From Macrotis lagotis (lineage: Eukaryota > Chordata > Mammalia > Peramelemorphia > Peramelidae): a stretch of DNA of 64,000 bases. The first letter of the stretch is position 1. Each line of letters opens with the position of its first letter. This document shows positions 13,001 through 21,868 of the stretch, in pieces. The stretch lies in NCBI RefSeq assembly GCF_037893015.1, contig NC_133665.1, positions 108,683,471 through 108,747,470 of the forward strand. The letters are read 5' to 3'. The notes beneath the pieces were generated by a model. That model had not been told where the DNA came from, ran no database searches, and worked only from the letters and a program-made list of their open reading frames with translations. A program made the position numbers and the translations under genes.

Positions 13001-16000
13001 CCTGTTTCCCATCTAGCCCTCCTCCTCCTAACAAGCTGACAGGTGGAACTAAGGTAGGTTTAAACATTATGATGATCACAAACAGAAAAAGTTCAGTAGT
13101 CAGGTGCACTGTGACTTTCGCTTCATGATTTTTCAGGTAGGCAGTGGAGGAGGGGAAGTCCAAGAGCATTCTTTTTATATAACTAAGTAGTGGAGAGGAT
13201 GTGAGGTGGTTTGAGGACATCACCAAAGTCCAGCCTCAAATGGTCTAAGTACTTGATTTTGACCTTTCTTATTCATCAACTGGTTCCTGGAGCCTAAGGA
13301 CTGCACGAGATCATGGTTATTGGTTTTCACCTCTCTCTCTGGTTTTTTTCTCTTCTCTTAGCCTCCAAATTTCCAGCGAGCTTTGTTCCAGCAAATGATT
13401 GGACCCTGTAAACCCTGCAGTGACCCTAATCTATCTGTTGCTGAAAAAGGTATTCTTTGTCCTCCATGTTCTCTTCTAAGTGTGTCCCTATCCCAGAATG
13501 GTTGGCCTCTCCAGACCAGGCACTACTGCCTAGATGCTTAAAGCTGAGTTCAGTTTGGCTTGTGGCTGCATCTGAATGTTTGTGGACCTCACCATCATGT
13601 GTAACCATTATTTACCCATGTCCAATGTTGCTTGGCTCCTTTGAGTTTGTCTGAGTCGTTCTCATTTCTCCGGCCTAACCTACAGAGAGGCTCTAGTCAC
13701 TTCCCTGCCACATTGTGTGTCCAGCTCTCAGAGGGACCCTAACCACTTCTTGCCCCCCCATTTCTAGTGTCCAGTCTTCATAAATTTAAGAAAGAATTCA
13801 ACTGCTATATGAAAATTACTGCCATGCTGCTATCCAACCCATGACTTTGGACCCTAGCAGATGGTTCTGGCAAATTTGAATAGCTTTGAAGAGTTAATGA
13901 TAGTCCTCACTTAGCCAAACAGCTTACAAATTTGATATATGGAATTTTTTTTAAAGTGAATACTGCTTTAAGTCAACCCTCCATCCCATAGAAGACAGGA
14001 GGAATGTGTTCATTTTTTTTAAAGAAATACCTTCTATAATCAAGTATAACATTTGTAGCCATTGGCATATATGAGAGATTCTGCATCTGAGGCCTTGAGC
14101 CCTGTCAGCTTCCCCAGGCACCAGCTTCCTTTAATTGAAGCTCATCTAGGAGACCTTCTCCTCAGGTCTTGGGCCTGGTCTTTTACCACTTTCTAACAAT
14201 TCTGTATTTCTGAACGTGTGAGACACATAAACTTTCCTTGCCCCTGGGCTTGCTTGCCTTCCTGAATTCAAAAAATCTCTCAACTGCCACCATATCAAGA
14301 TACAAATTCCTGTTTCTCTCACCTGCCTTTCCCTCCCTTCTACCCACCTATCCCACATACCCCAATGAGTTTTCTCAGAATACTTTCTAAAAGGATTATC
14401 AAATGTATACAATCAAAAGCCAAATGCTGGGGTGAGGCTACTGGCAGGTCTATAAAAAAGGTTGTCCTATACTAGGTGCCCTGAAACTTTCTAAATTTCT
14501 CTATCAACTTTCCATTCCCTAGGTCAGGCTATGACCTATAGTGATTCTCTCTGTAGCTCAATTTAATCAGCTTTGCCATGGTGCCAGATAAAAATACAGT
14601 CTTTACTCTCCAGTCAAGGACTTGCCCCATGAGCCCTTGCTAAATTATATCCCTTTCCCTGCTTCTGTGGCCTCCAGTTCACTTTTAGTCAGTCAATCAA
14701 GAAGCTGATTGAATGACTGAAGGTAGTCACTGAGTTCAATAGATTTATACCATTCTAATCACCCCCATAGTCAGAATAATTTAGCCCAGGACAGTCTTCC
14801 CCTCCTTCTCAAAGTGTATCGTAGATGCCCTCCTATGCAAGCTTTTCCTGAACCTTGCAGATAGTCTTGAAAGGCAAAGTTGCGTAGACCAGAGAATAGG
14901 GCAGGTTCACTGGGGAACCCAGCAACTGTGGGACTGACCATCCCTGTAGCCACCCAAATCAAAACGACCTCCAGTACTGGATGCCAGTGGCTGGGACATT
15001 CACAGTGATTGTGGACAGATGCTATGTCAGGTTAGGAGGTCAAAATGCCTTCTCAATTAGTTTCCCCACAGTATCCTGGTTTTCCTGAGGGAAAGTTGCA
15101 AGAATTAATACTAATTGTCCAATCTGTTTCTTCTGAGTTTTCTTAGTGAATCAAAGGCCAAGCTAGTTTTCAGTTGTCCATTATATGTGGTAAATTTATT
15201 TGGAAGTAACTGTCTCTAATATATATTCCAGTGCCTCTTTCCATGGATGGCCCTCAACTAAGGGTGACCTATCTTTGGGTGAGGACATGTAAATGACTCA
15301 TTTTTCTAGCATAGTGCTTCAGTGGATCTTGAGTACAGGGGATTTTCCTTAGCTTATGATGCCCTAACATCCTCTCCTTTTCCTCCTTCCTGCCCTTGTC
15401 AGGACTCCCATGAAATTCCCCTTTCCTTCACTACTTTTCCCTCTGAGGCTGTCCTCACATTTTCATCTCCTCACCTCCACAAGTGTCGTCTATTTTTCTC
15501 ATTGTTGTTGTTCCTTTGAATAAAATGAAAGGACAGGTGTCCATCTGGATGTTAAAAAATGCATAAATGCCTCAATACATGACCATCAGTGAATCTGTAG
15601 ATATTGGATTCTGGAGCTCAGCAATGCAAGTCATAGAAAGGACATCTCTTTGAAGAAATCTTCAAAACTCTGGGTTGGTCATCCTGATAGTCACTTCCCT
15701 TCCTTCCTTCCTTCCTTCCTTCCTTCCTTCCTTCCTGATTGCCATAAAGCCAGCATGAAGGTGCCTAAGAAGACTCCAAGACTAAGCCTTTCTCACATCT
15801 TTCACCAACTTAGAACACCTGGATAAAGGGAACCCAGAATATTTCTCCATTGTGTTCATATTTAACCCAAATGGATCAAACTACTACCTCAGAGAGGGGG
15901 AAAACTGATAAGCTCTAAACTTTCCATGACTTAACCACTTGGATTAACTTGCTTTTATAAGAAGATAATCTACATACAAGATAGCTGCTTTCTACAATCA

Positions 16001-19000
16001 AGATGCTACACAGTGTGCAAGAAAGGTGTATCTTATGTACCAAGCCTAACTGGCATAACCCTGGAAGAAAAGAAGACCCTCTTTTCAGTTGCTCTCACAG
16101 CTCTAGGCACTGGTTCATGCTTTTCTGTTCACTACTCCCACCACTATCCCTTCCAGAAGATTTCTACAGTATCTGCTTCTCTGGGGCACTCCTCACAGGG
16201 AGTCCAACTGCCATCACCCCCACCTACTTCTACAGGTCTATGATTTTTCCTTATCTCTTCCCTCTCTCCAAAAGCTATCACTTCTCTTTTTCATAGTTCT
16301 TTCTCCTAGCAGTGCTATTTTGGTGTTTGTCTAACTAAGCATATAACCTTAGTCCAAAGTATTATGGGAAGATGTGTCTTCCTGCCTCCCTTCCCTGCCG
16401 CTCTGGCAAGGAGGCTCTCCAACTGGTGCTCACACATGCACACTACACTAGTAATCCTCATGGCAAACCTGAGAGGCAGAGGAAGCTTAGAAAATGAGTT
16501 CCCTTTATAGCTCAACTTCCATCTAAATGGAAATGCCAGAATTGTTTCAATCCTATTTCTCCTCACAACAAAACTGGTTCCATCATAGAATCTCTTTATT
16601 ATTCTGGTTCTGAAGCATTTGTACTAAGTGTCAGTGACCCATAAGGATGCTTAAAAGGCTTCAACCAGAAAAGCAAGGCTGAAAAATACCCAGTTCCATA
16701 TGAAGTGACTTCAATGATTCCCTTTCAACCATTACTCAAGTTCTGATTACAAATTTTAAACTTCCAAGTTCACCTTATCATTCTTGTGCTGTCATTTGTT
16801 GATAGTATAATGTAGGCATGTGTTTCTGGGACCTTGAGCCATAAAAGCAATGTTAAAACTTGAATTAGGGGTGGCTAGGTGGCACAGTGGGTAAAGCACC
16901 GGCCCTGGAGTCAGGAGTACCTGGGTTCAAATCCGGTCTCAAACACTTAATAATTACCTGCTGTGTGGCCTTGGGCAAGCCACTTAACCCCATTGCCTTA
17001 CCAAAAAAAAAAAACAACAAAAAAAAACTTGAATTAAATTTTACCTGTAGTTGATCAAATACCTTAGAATAGCTTTCCACCCTCCCAAACAACCAAGACA
17101 ACCCTGCTTTCTGACCTTTCCAGACATATGCTGTAGGACTGGGAGCTTCCCACATTGATCTTCCCTTCTCTGCCTTGATACCTCTATGATGATGTGACCC
17201 ACTCAGCCAATGCTGAGGATAAAACTAAGCTTGAAGAAAAAGGAGAGGAATGGGATTCCTCATTGTCTTAAATAAAACTCAAACTTAGGCCACGGTAGCT
17301 TCCTAAACCAACTTTTAATTAGTTCTCTCCAGGAACTTCTGTGCTGTGGTACCTCCTGTGGGAAACCATTTCCTATTTCATCTGAGGCTCTACTCCATCA
17401 TACTAGGGAATTCAGTGCTCTGAAAGGAATCAAAATGGCATCTTTAAATTTATTTTGAGATTCTTTGTCAATATATTAATAGTTTTCAGGATCCTTCTTG
17501 CTGCTAATTATTTCCATGCTCCAAAGAAGCATGTTGTACCTCTTTGTGGTTTTTGTCTTTTGTTGGCATCCTTTGATAAGTCTAGCCCTGCACAATGAGA
17601 CTCTGTTTCCCTACTACCATTGGTGAAGAGACAGATTATTTCTCAGTAATATTCATTCCCCAGTATCATGTGCCACCCTGTTCCCCACAAAAACAGGCTC
17701 CTGGGTTTTAGGTATCACTATTTCTGGGTTTTAGGTTTCATTATTTCTCTTCCTTACTTCCATACTTGTTAGGTATAAAGGAGAATGCAAGGGAGCTAGT
17801 ATTTTTTAATATGAAAGCAACATTGCCTCCTTGATGACCTCTTTATCTGTCCTTGGGTTGGTATCCAGACTCTACAGTGTGACAAAATGCAAATAGAACT
17901 GCTGGCACAAGTAAATCTTCATAAGATTCTATGAACCTAGACACAAACTAGACATCCATACAGAATTCAAAGCCATCAATGTACCTTTCATATGGGAAAC
18001 TCCACAAGGATCTGTCTCTGGACCATCCACCAGCATCTTTGTTGTTCAGTTCATTTGCTCAACTGGAATTGTATATTTTGGTGTCATTATCAATAGTTTG
18101 CCTACCCCTGAAGGGACAGAATAGTGATATTTGACATTATTAGATCCAGATAGTGCCCAAAAGGCATCCATAACAGTGTCCTCCTGCGTTAGAATTAGGC
18201 TATAAGATACCAAGCTACAAATTTTCTCTGTCAAGATATCTCTTTAACTTCAAGCCTTTTCTGGGGAAACCACCAAGTACAAGGGATGAGGAGTTAGTAG
18301 AGTTCTACAACTTACTTGAGATTTTGAAGAGCATATGCAGCTGCATGCCAAACTTGGGGCAGCACATCTTCTTGGTCAGCTCTTGCCCAGCACAAATAAA
18401 GACTTCTTGTCCCTATTCATTGCTACAGATCGAAAGTGAGGTGTTAGAAGACAGCAACTCCTTCTGTGCCAAGGTTCTAAATTTTATTTTCATGTATGGG
18501 CCTCAGTTTAGGAGAGAAGTGCATCTGTTGCCATTACTCTTGGGAGAACAGAAAGGTAGGAAACCCCTATCTTCTCACAAAACCCATAGTCTTCCTCTTA
18601 ATATAACAGGGGGAAATAATTCAGTTGGGTTAGCTTGCTACCAGTTGCTCATTGTCATACTTTCTCTCTGTTCCCTTCATTTAAAAATCCTTCAAATTTT
18701 GGTATACTTGAGGATGTTGCCAGTCCTCAAAAACCCTAAACCACCCCCTGGATGCCATCCCAACCTTTGAGCCAAATTCCTTTTCTCAGGTCACTGCCTT
18801 CAACCTGAGTAGGCAGCCCAGTACTGCCTCAGAAATCATGGCACCAACTCACAGCTGGAGAAGAGCCAGTCCTTACGATGAGCCATCCAACCATGAGTGC
18901 ATCTCTTAATGTAACCTCATGCAATTCCATCTTTTTCCATCCTTCAGCTGTGTCAACAGCCCCCAGCAGCTGGAGCCTGGACAGTGGAACCCGAGAGGCC

Positions 19001-21868
19001 CTGCCATTGCTGTCTGCCCATGTGGGGAGTATTTTGGCCCCACCAGTGCCTCCTCGAAGCCTTCCCCATGGTAAGAAAACTAACAGAAGGTCCCCCCGGG
19101 TAATCCCTGCTCTCAGGCCCCAGTAAGCCACAAGGATGGGAGCCACCCAGGAAAGCCACTTCCTTCCAGGAAAAGAGATGGAGGGAAACAGAGAAGACAG
19201 GCAGTTTCACCTGCCAGCCACAAGTCCAGCTGCTATGGTAAGAACTCAAGTGTACTGTGCTAAGAACTACAGTAGAGGTAGATTTGCCAGGGCAGCCAGT
19301 TAGGCGGAAGCCTCAGCAACAAGCGACTTTGGATCTGAAAGCAACAACAATTCTGGTTGAGTTTCCCAAGGCCTGGTATCTATCAGCCCTGTGATCTGGC
19401 CCAGAAACTTCAACATTGCAAGGGTGGAAAGCCCCCGCTGCTGTCAAAGTCTCCATGTCAGCTCTGGGACAACAGGACAACCTCCAGACACCCCCTTCAT
19501 AAGTGGCCTGGGAAGTGAAGAGGGACCTTTCACAGCCATAACATTCTATTAAAAAAAAAAAAGTAAAAGGCAAAAAAGCCTCCTAGGCTTTATCCTGCCG
19601 GCCAGGACGGGTCCAGATGATAATATCCTATGGAATACAAAGGGATCTGTGATCCTGGAGGGACCCCTCCTGGTTGAGAATGAATTTTTCTTTCATTTCA
19701 GGACACTACTCTCTGCACTTCGATGCTTTCCATCACCCCCTTGGTGATGCTCCTCCAGCCCTTCCTGCTCGGACACTTCGCAAGGTAACATGGGGGCAAT
19801 TCATGGTCTCTCAAAGGAGACCATGGGGAGGAAGCTGGCAAGAGTGGAGATAATTCATGTTCACAGTCAGAAAAGCTCAGTCTCTCCCGTCCGTGTAACC
19901 TTTGGCCAGCCACTTATTTTCTGTGGGTCTTTAATTCAGTAAGCAGGCTAAGTATGTACCAGGCAGTGTGCTAGATGCTGTTGACATAAACCAAAAAATA
20001 AAACTGTCCCCCTGTCCTCAGGGCATGTACACTCTATCAAACTGGATTTAAAGGGAGAAGGGACAGGAGAAAAAGGGCTTTGATATGATGCCTTCTACAC
20101 AGGACTATCATTGAATTCTTACAGCGGTCCTATCTGCAAGGAAGAAGTATCCCCATTTTATAGATTGCAGGATATTGAGGCAAAGGTTAAGTGACTGCTC
20201 TGGGGTTACACAGCTAGTGAGTGTCTGAGACTAGATTTGAACTAGATCTTCCCACCTCTAGATCCAGCACTCTGTATCCAGGGCCAAAAGTAGTTCTAGG
20301 GGGAGGGGGAAGAGGACATTTTTATGCTCCCATTATTTATTTATATGAACTTATTGTCAGAAATTATGTTAAATACTTTACAAGTAGTATTTCATTTGAT
20401 CCTCACAACTATCCTTCAGCCTAAGTGCTATTATTATTGCCATTTTACTACTGAGGAAGCAGAGATTATCACAAAGCTAGGAAGCACACAAAGCCAGCTT
20501 TGAATTTAAATCTTCTGACTTCAGGCCCAGTATTCCATTCTTTGCACCCCCCCCCCCCAGCTCCCTTCCTCCTGGGAGACCCTGGAAAAGCCTCTGGAGC
20601 ACTTGAGCTCTGTCTTAAAGAGATCCCTGTTGTCTGCTGATACATTCAACTACCTAAAAAAAACTAGATCGGGGTGCCCAAACCTACCTGGAAGAGCCAG
20701 GGTAAAAAAGGGGTTAGAATATCTCCTAGGAGTTTGACGTTCATCCAGCTCTGGGGAGCCTGGACTCCTTTGAAGCATCCCAGTGTCTAGACTGTCCTGG
20801 GAATCACGGGGTAGCCTCAGGGTGTCTGGCCCCAAGAGCTAGCCTCAAACTGCTCAGGATGGCCATGGATTTCCCCCAGGTGATCCCCAAGGGCTTACAG
20901 CCACCAGAGTACAACCAAGACTGGCTGGGAATAGAGCCTTTCTCTTTATAAAGATCATAAAGCTGGGGACCCTGCTCTTCTCCCCAGAAGGCCCCAACTG
21001 ATGGCTCTGAAGGGCATCCCAGCTGAGCAGGTGAATCCATCCAAATCCTTAGAGGGCCCCTGGAAAGAAGGTGGCTTTTATTGGTTGGTTTCCATTCCAT
21101 CCCTGAGAGGGTGCCAGGTTGGGGGGGGGGGGACACAGTTGACTGCTAGGGGTTCTGAGTCTAAACTCATCCTGCCAAGTTCCTTGAAGTGACAGCCTGG
21201 TCCCATGCTCCAATGTTCAGTCTGGCACCTGCACATAGCAGGTTCTCAGGAGATGTTGGCTGTTATTGGTGCTGATGTCATTAAACTTCGTTAATAGAAG
21301 TCAGCTACTTGCCTTGTCCCCATACACATTGACGTCTCTCTTATTTCTGCAGTCTCCTCTCCACCCCATCCCTGCATCGCCCACAAGTCCCCAGTCTGGC
21401 CTGGATGGAAGCAATTCTACCTTGTCAGGCAGTGCCAGCAGTGGCGTGTCCTCCTTGAGTGAGAGTAACTTTGGGCATTCTTCAGAGGTCCCACCTCGCA
21501 CAGACACCATGGACTCTGTCCCTAGCCAGGCATGGAACACTGATGAAGACTTAGAGACCCCCTACCTCCCTGTCCGGTACAGTCTCTCAGAGCCGGATGT
21601 CTTGGAGTCCGTCAAATCCCAGCCATGCCGCAGCCACTCTGCCCCAAGTGGGGTGATCCCTCAGGACCCCATGGACCCTCCTCCCGCTTTACCCCCAAAA
21701 CCCTACCATTCCCGACACCCACCCCTGGAGCATGAGGAGGGGATGATGATGATGGAAGAGGAAGACAACAAACACCGGGCCCTGCATCGAAAAGTCTCTC
21801 TGCCTCCGGGAACTATCAAGGAAGAACAAGCCCGGGTGGCCTGGGAGCATGGAATCAGTGAGCAGTAG
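959..21868 (+). CDS. DOCK3: DOCK3, C-terminal part (partial, continues left of window)
   Basis: Dedicator of cytokinesis 3 (MOCA), a neuronal DOCK-B family guanine nucleotide exchange factor for Rac1 that acts in the cytoplasm and at the membrane. Only the C-terminal tail is present, downstream of the catalytic DHR2 domain. Exons: 959-1080, 2075-2213, 2825-2972, 11712-11830, 13362-13449, an optional 18948-19070, 19702-19784 and 21353-21868. Every junction has GT/AG borders and the phases chain without a break (2,0,1,0,1,1,0). The tail is rich in Ser and Pro, as in DOCK3 and DOCK4, and ends in a proline-rich stretch with PPPALPPKPY, an SH3-binding type motif. I assign DOCK3 rather than DOCK4 because MANF, RBM15B and DCAF1 follow in the order known from mammals. 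No coding exon was recognised in 1-958. Confidence 0.9.
1081..2074. other. DOCK3 intron with AATTG-rich patch
   Basis: No coding signal. Near 1918-2035 an imperfect AATTG/AAATTG run gives local low complexity. Confidence 0.5.
2075..2213 (+). CDS. DOCK3: DOCK3 coding exon
   Basis: A 139-nt exon that enters with the last base of a Ser codon and leaves in phase 0. It reads SPMNLMGSGRHSSSSLSSH... to PEDMYHHMQ. The acceptor TTTTACTTGTAG and the donor GTAGCA flank it. It is very similar to the DOCK3 tail known in other mammals. Confidence 0.9.
2214..2824. other. DOCK3 intron, nothing recognised
   Basis: Short intron between two firm exons. No repeat or regulatory motif was recognised beyond the splice sites. 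Confidence 0.5.
2825..2972 (+). CDS. DOCK3: DOCK3 coding exon
   Basis: A 148-nt exon, phase 0 to phase 1. It reads LTYPNTRYQGSITNVSVLSS... to SAPPSARG, strongly Ser-rich. The acceptor CTCCTACAG and the donor GTAAGT are both good consensus sites. Confidence 0.9.
3415..3545 (+). repeat. MIR-type SINE remnant
   Basis: Diverged CORE-SINE signature: AGCTCTGTGACCTTGGATAA followed by a TGTTTTCTACATCTGTAAAA block. No target duplication is visible, consistent with old age. Confidence 0.5.
4060..5010 (-). repeat. L2/CR1-clade LINE remnant
   Basis: Begins with the reverse-oriented 3' end typical of L2-like elements (an AACAAATCCTTATAAAGAAT-like start, then TACAAAGACCAGACAAAATC). It runs on with GGCTAG...GGCATTC blocks seen in other antisense copies in this window. 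Highly diverged; family assignment is tentative. Confidence 0.4.
5511..5661 (+). repeat. tRNA-derived CORE-SINE (WSINE1-like)
   Basis: Complete copy with tRNA-like head, CORE segment and an A-rich tail. A 16-bp target duplication AAAGAAGGGGAAAGGT lies at 5495-5510 and 5662-5677. Low divergence suggests a young insertion. Confidence 0.92.
5754..5905 (+). repeat. tRNA-derived CORE-SINE (WSINE1-like)
   Basis: Complete copy about 90 bp after the previous one and in the same orientation. The target duplication GAACTGAAGTATG is at 5741-5753 and 5906-5918. Confidence 0.92.
6955..7120 (+). repeat. MIR-type SINE remnant
   Basis: Diverged copy recognised by GGGCCTCAATTTTCTTCTCT followed by GTAAAATGAGATTGAACTAG and a CTAAGATCCCT line. 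Its ends are not clear. Confidence 0.5.
7495..7615 (-). repeat. L2 3' end remnant
   Basis: An antisense L2-type 3' terminus (AAGTGCTGAGTACATGCTGT, later CTTATAAAACTCACAGTCTA). Old and truncated. Confidence 0.4.
7770..8330 (-). repeat. MIR remnant interrupted by an L2 3' fragment
   Basis: MIR-like halves at about 7,770-7,875 (CATTTCATAGACAAAGAAC, then GGGGTTCAGAGAGATGACTT) and about 8,205-8,330 (ACCCAAGGTCCCACAGCTAG) flank an antisense L2 3' fragment (7,876-8,130; AGCAAGCATTTGTTAAGAAC). The order implies L2 insertion into an older MIR. Confidence 0.45.
9126..9267 (-). repeat. tRNA-derived CORE-SINE (WSINE1-like)
   Basis: Antisense copy ending in CACCTAGCTGCCCC. The target duplication CTCTGGTGGATAAATCTT is found at about 9108-9125 and again at 9267-9284. 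Confidence 0.9.
11712..11830 (+). CDS. DOCK3: DOCK3 coding exon
   Basis: A 119-nt exon, phase 1 to phase 0, after an 8.7-kb intron. It reads GSPSLPDKYRHSRELMMLLP... to YPAAVMEHGQ. The acceptor is TTGGTTACAG and the donor GTAGCG. The SLPDKYRH block is typical of DOCK3. Confidence 0.9.
12085..12490 (+). repeat. MIR-type element split by a younger SINE
   Basis: Left half 12,085-12,252 (TTTCCTCAGTTTCCTCATCT, then GTAAAATAATAG) and right half 12,437-12,490 (GGTAAAGCATTTTGCAAAC) together read as one MIR/CORE-SINE. The SINE at 12,253-12,436 separates them. Confidence 0.6.
12253..12436 (+). repeat. tRNA-derived CORE-SINE with duplicated head
   Basis: Inserted in a MIR with target duplication GATTATATTGGT (12241-12252 and 12437-12448). 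The first ~30 bp of the tRNA-like head (AGGTGGCRTAGTGGATAAAG, then CACCRGCC) occur twice in tandem, so the copy carries two A-box regions and is longer than its relatives. Confidence 0.9.
13362..13449 (+). CDS. DOCK3: DOCK3 coding exon
   Basis: An 88-nt exon, phase 0 to phase 1. It reads PPNFQRALFQQMIGPCKPCS... to SVAEK. The acceptor follows a long pyrimidine tract and the donor is GTATTC. It can be spliced in phase either to 18948 (candidate cassette) or directly to 19702. Confidence 0.9.
15693..15736 (+). repeat. (TTCC)n microsatellite
   Basis: About ten tetranucleotide units in a DOCK3 intron. Confidence 0.95.
16868..17023 (+). repeat. tRNA-derived CORE-SINE (WSINE1-like)
   Basis: Complete copy with an interrupted A-rich tail. 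The target duplication AAAACTTGAATTA lies at 16855-16867 and 17024-17036. Confidence 0.9.
18948..19070 (+). CDS. DOCK3: DOCK3 candidate cassette exon
   Basis: A 123-nt open stretch (41 codons) between a good acceptor (CATCCTTCAG) and a strong donor (GTAAGA). It is phase 1 on both sides, so inclusion or skipping keeps the DOCK3 frame. It reads AVSTAPSSWSLDSGTREA... and ends ILAPPVPPRSLPHG, adding a PPVPPR class II SH3-ligand motif. The DOCK3 tail as I remember it from other mammals joins ...SVAEK straight to GHYSLHF without this insert, so I infer optional use. Transcript evidence was not available to me. Confidence 0.65.
19702..19784 (+). CDS. DOCK3: DOCK3 coding exon
   Basis: An 83-nt exon, phase 1 to phase 0. 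It reads GHYSLHFDAFHHPLGDAPPA... to RTLRK. The acceptor is TTCATTTCAG and the donor GTAACA. The encoded block is nearly invariant in mammalian DOCK3. Confidence 0.9.
19932..20035 (-). repeat. L2 3' end remnant
   Basis: Antisense copy: TATGTACCAGGCAGTGTGCT, then a GTCCTCAGGGCATGTACACT line, as in L2 termini. Truncated. Confidence 0.45.
20080..20290 (-). repeat. MIR-type SINE remnant
   Basis: Antisense MIR blocks: CCCCATTTTATAGATTGCAG, GGTTACACAGCTAGTGAGTG and a TTTGAACTAGATCTTCC line. Confidence 0.55.
20365..20545 (-). repeat. MIR-type SINE remnant
   Basis: Antisense MIR: ATTTCATTTGATCCTCACAA, GCCATTTTACTACTGAGGAA and a GAATTTAAATCTTCTGACTT line. It abuts a C12 run. Confidence 0.55.
21353..21868 (+). 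CDS. DOCK3: DOCK3 last coding exon
   Basis: The terminal exon, 172 codons including a TAG stop. It begins SPLHPIPASPTSPQSGLDGS and contains a Ser-rich stretch, a PPPALPPKPY proline motif, an acidic Met/Glu run (MMMMEEEDN) and the terminal KEEQARVAWEHGISEQ. The acceptor is TTATTTCTGCAG. The proline motif is the kind bound by SH3 adaptors, as described for the DOCK3 tail. Confidence 0.93.
   Translation, partial: SPLHPIPASPTSPQSGLDGSNSTLSGSASSGVSSLSESNFGHSSEVPPRTDTMDSVPSQAWNTDEDLETPYLPVRYSLSEPDVLESVKSQPCRSHSAPSGVIPQDPMDPPPALPPKPYHSRHPPLEHEEGMMMMEEEDNKHRALHRKVSLPPGTIKEEQARVAWEHGISEQ

Larger units (their letters stand above)
11831..13361. other. DOCK3 intron with nested SINEs
   Basis: Contains an old MIR-like element split by a younger SINE (12,090-12,490). 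Nothing else was recognised. Confidence 0.5.
13450..18947. other. DOCK3 intron
   Basis: Contains a (TTCC)n tract at 15,693-15,736 and one SINE at 16,868-17,023. The rest has no feature I can support. Near 17,990-18,020 a short stretch reads ETPQGSVSGP on the plus strand, faintly like a LINE reverse transcriptase, but it is too short to call. Confidence 0.45.
19785..21352. other. last DOCK3 intron
   Basis: Holds an L2 3' remnant, two MIR-like remnants, a C12 run (20547-20558) and a G12 run (21121-21132). Nothing coding. Confidence 0.5.

Noticed and set aside
16868-16960. tRNA gene suggested by the head of the SINE
   Set aside because: All such heads are followed by the CORE segment and A-tail. 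They are SINEs, not tRNA genes.
17990-18060. LINE reverse transcriptase scrap (ETPQGSVSGP)
   Set aside because: A single short motif with no supporting neighbours on either side.
18324-18770. A 148-codon plus-strand frame in a DOCK3 intron
   Set aside because: No family resemblance, no splice context, and ordinary length for chance in this composition.
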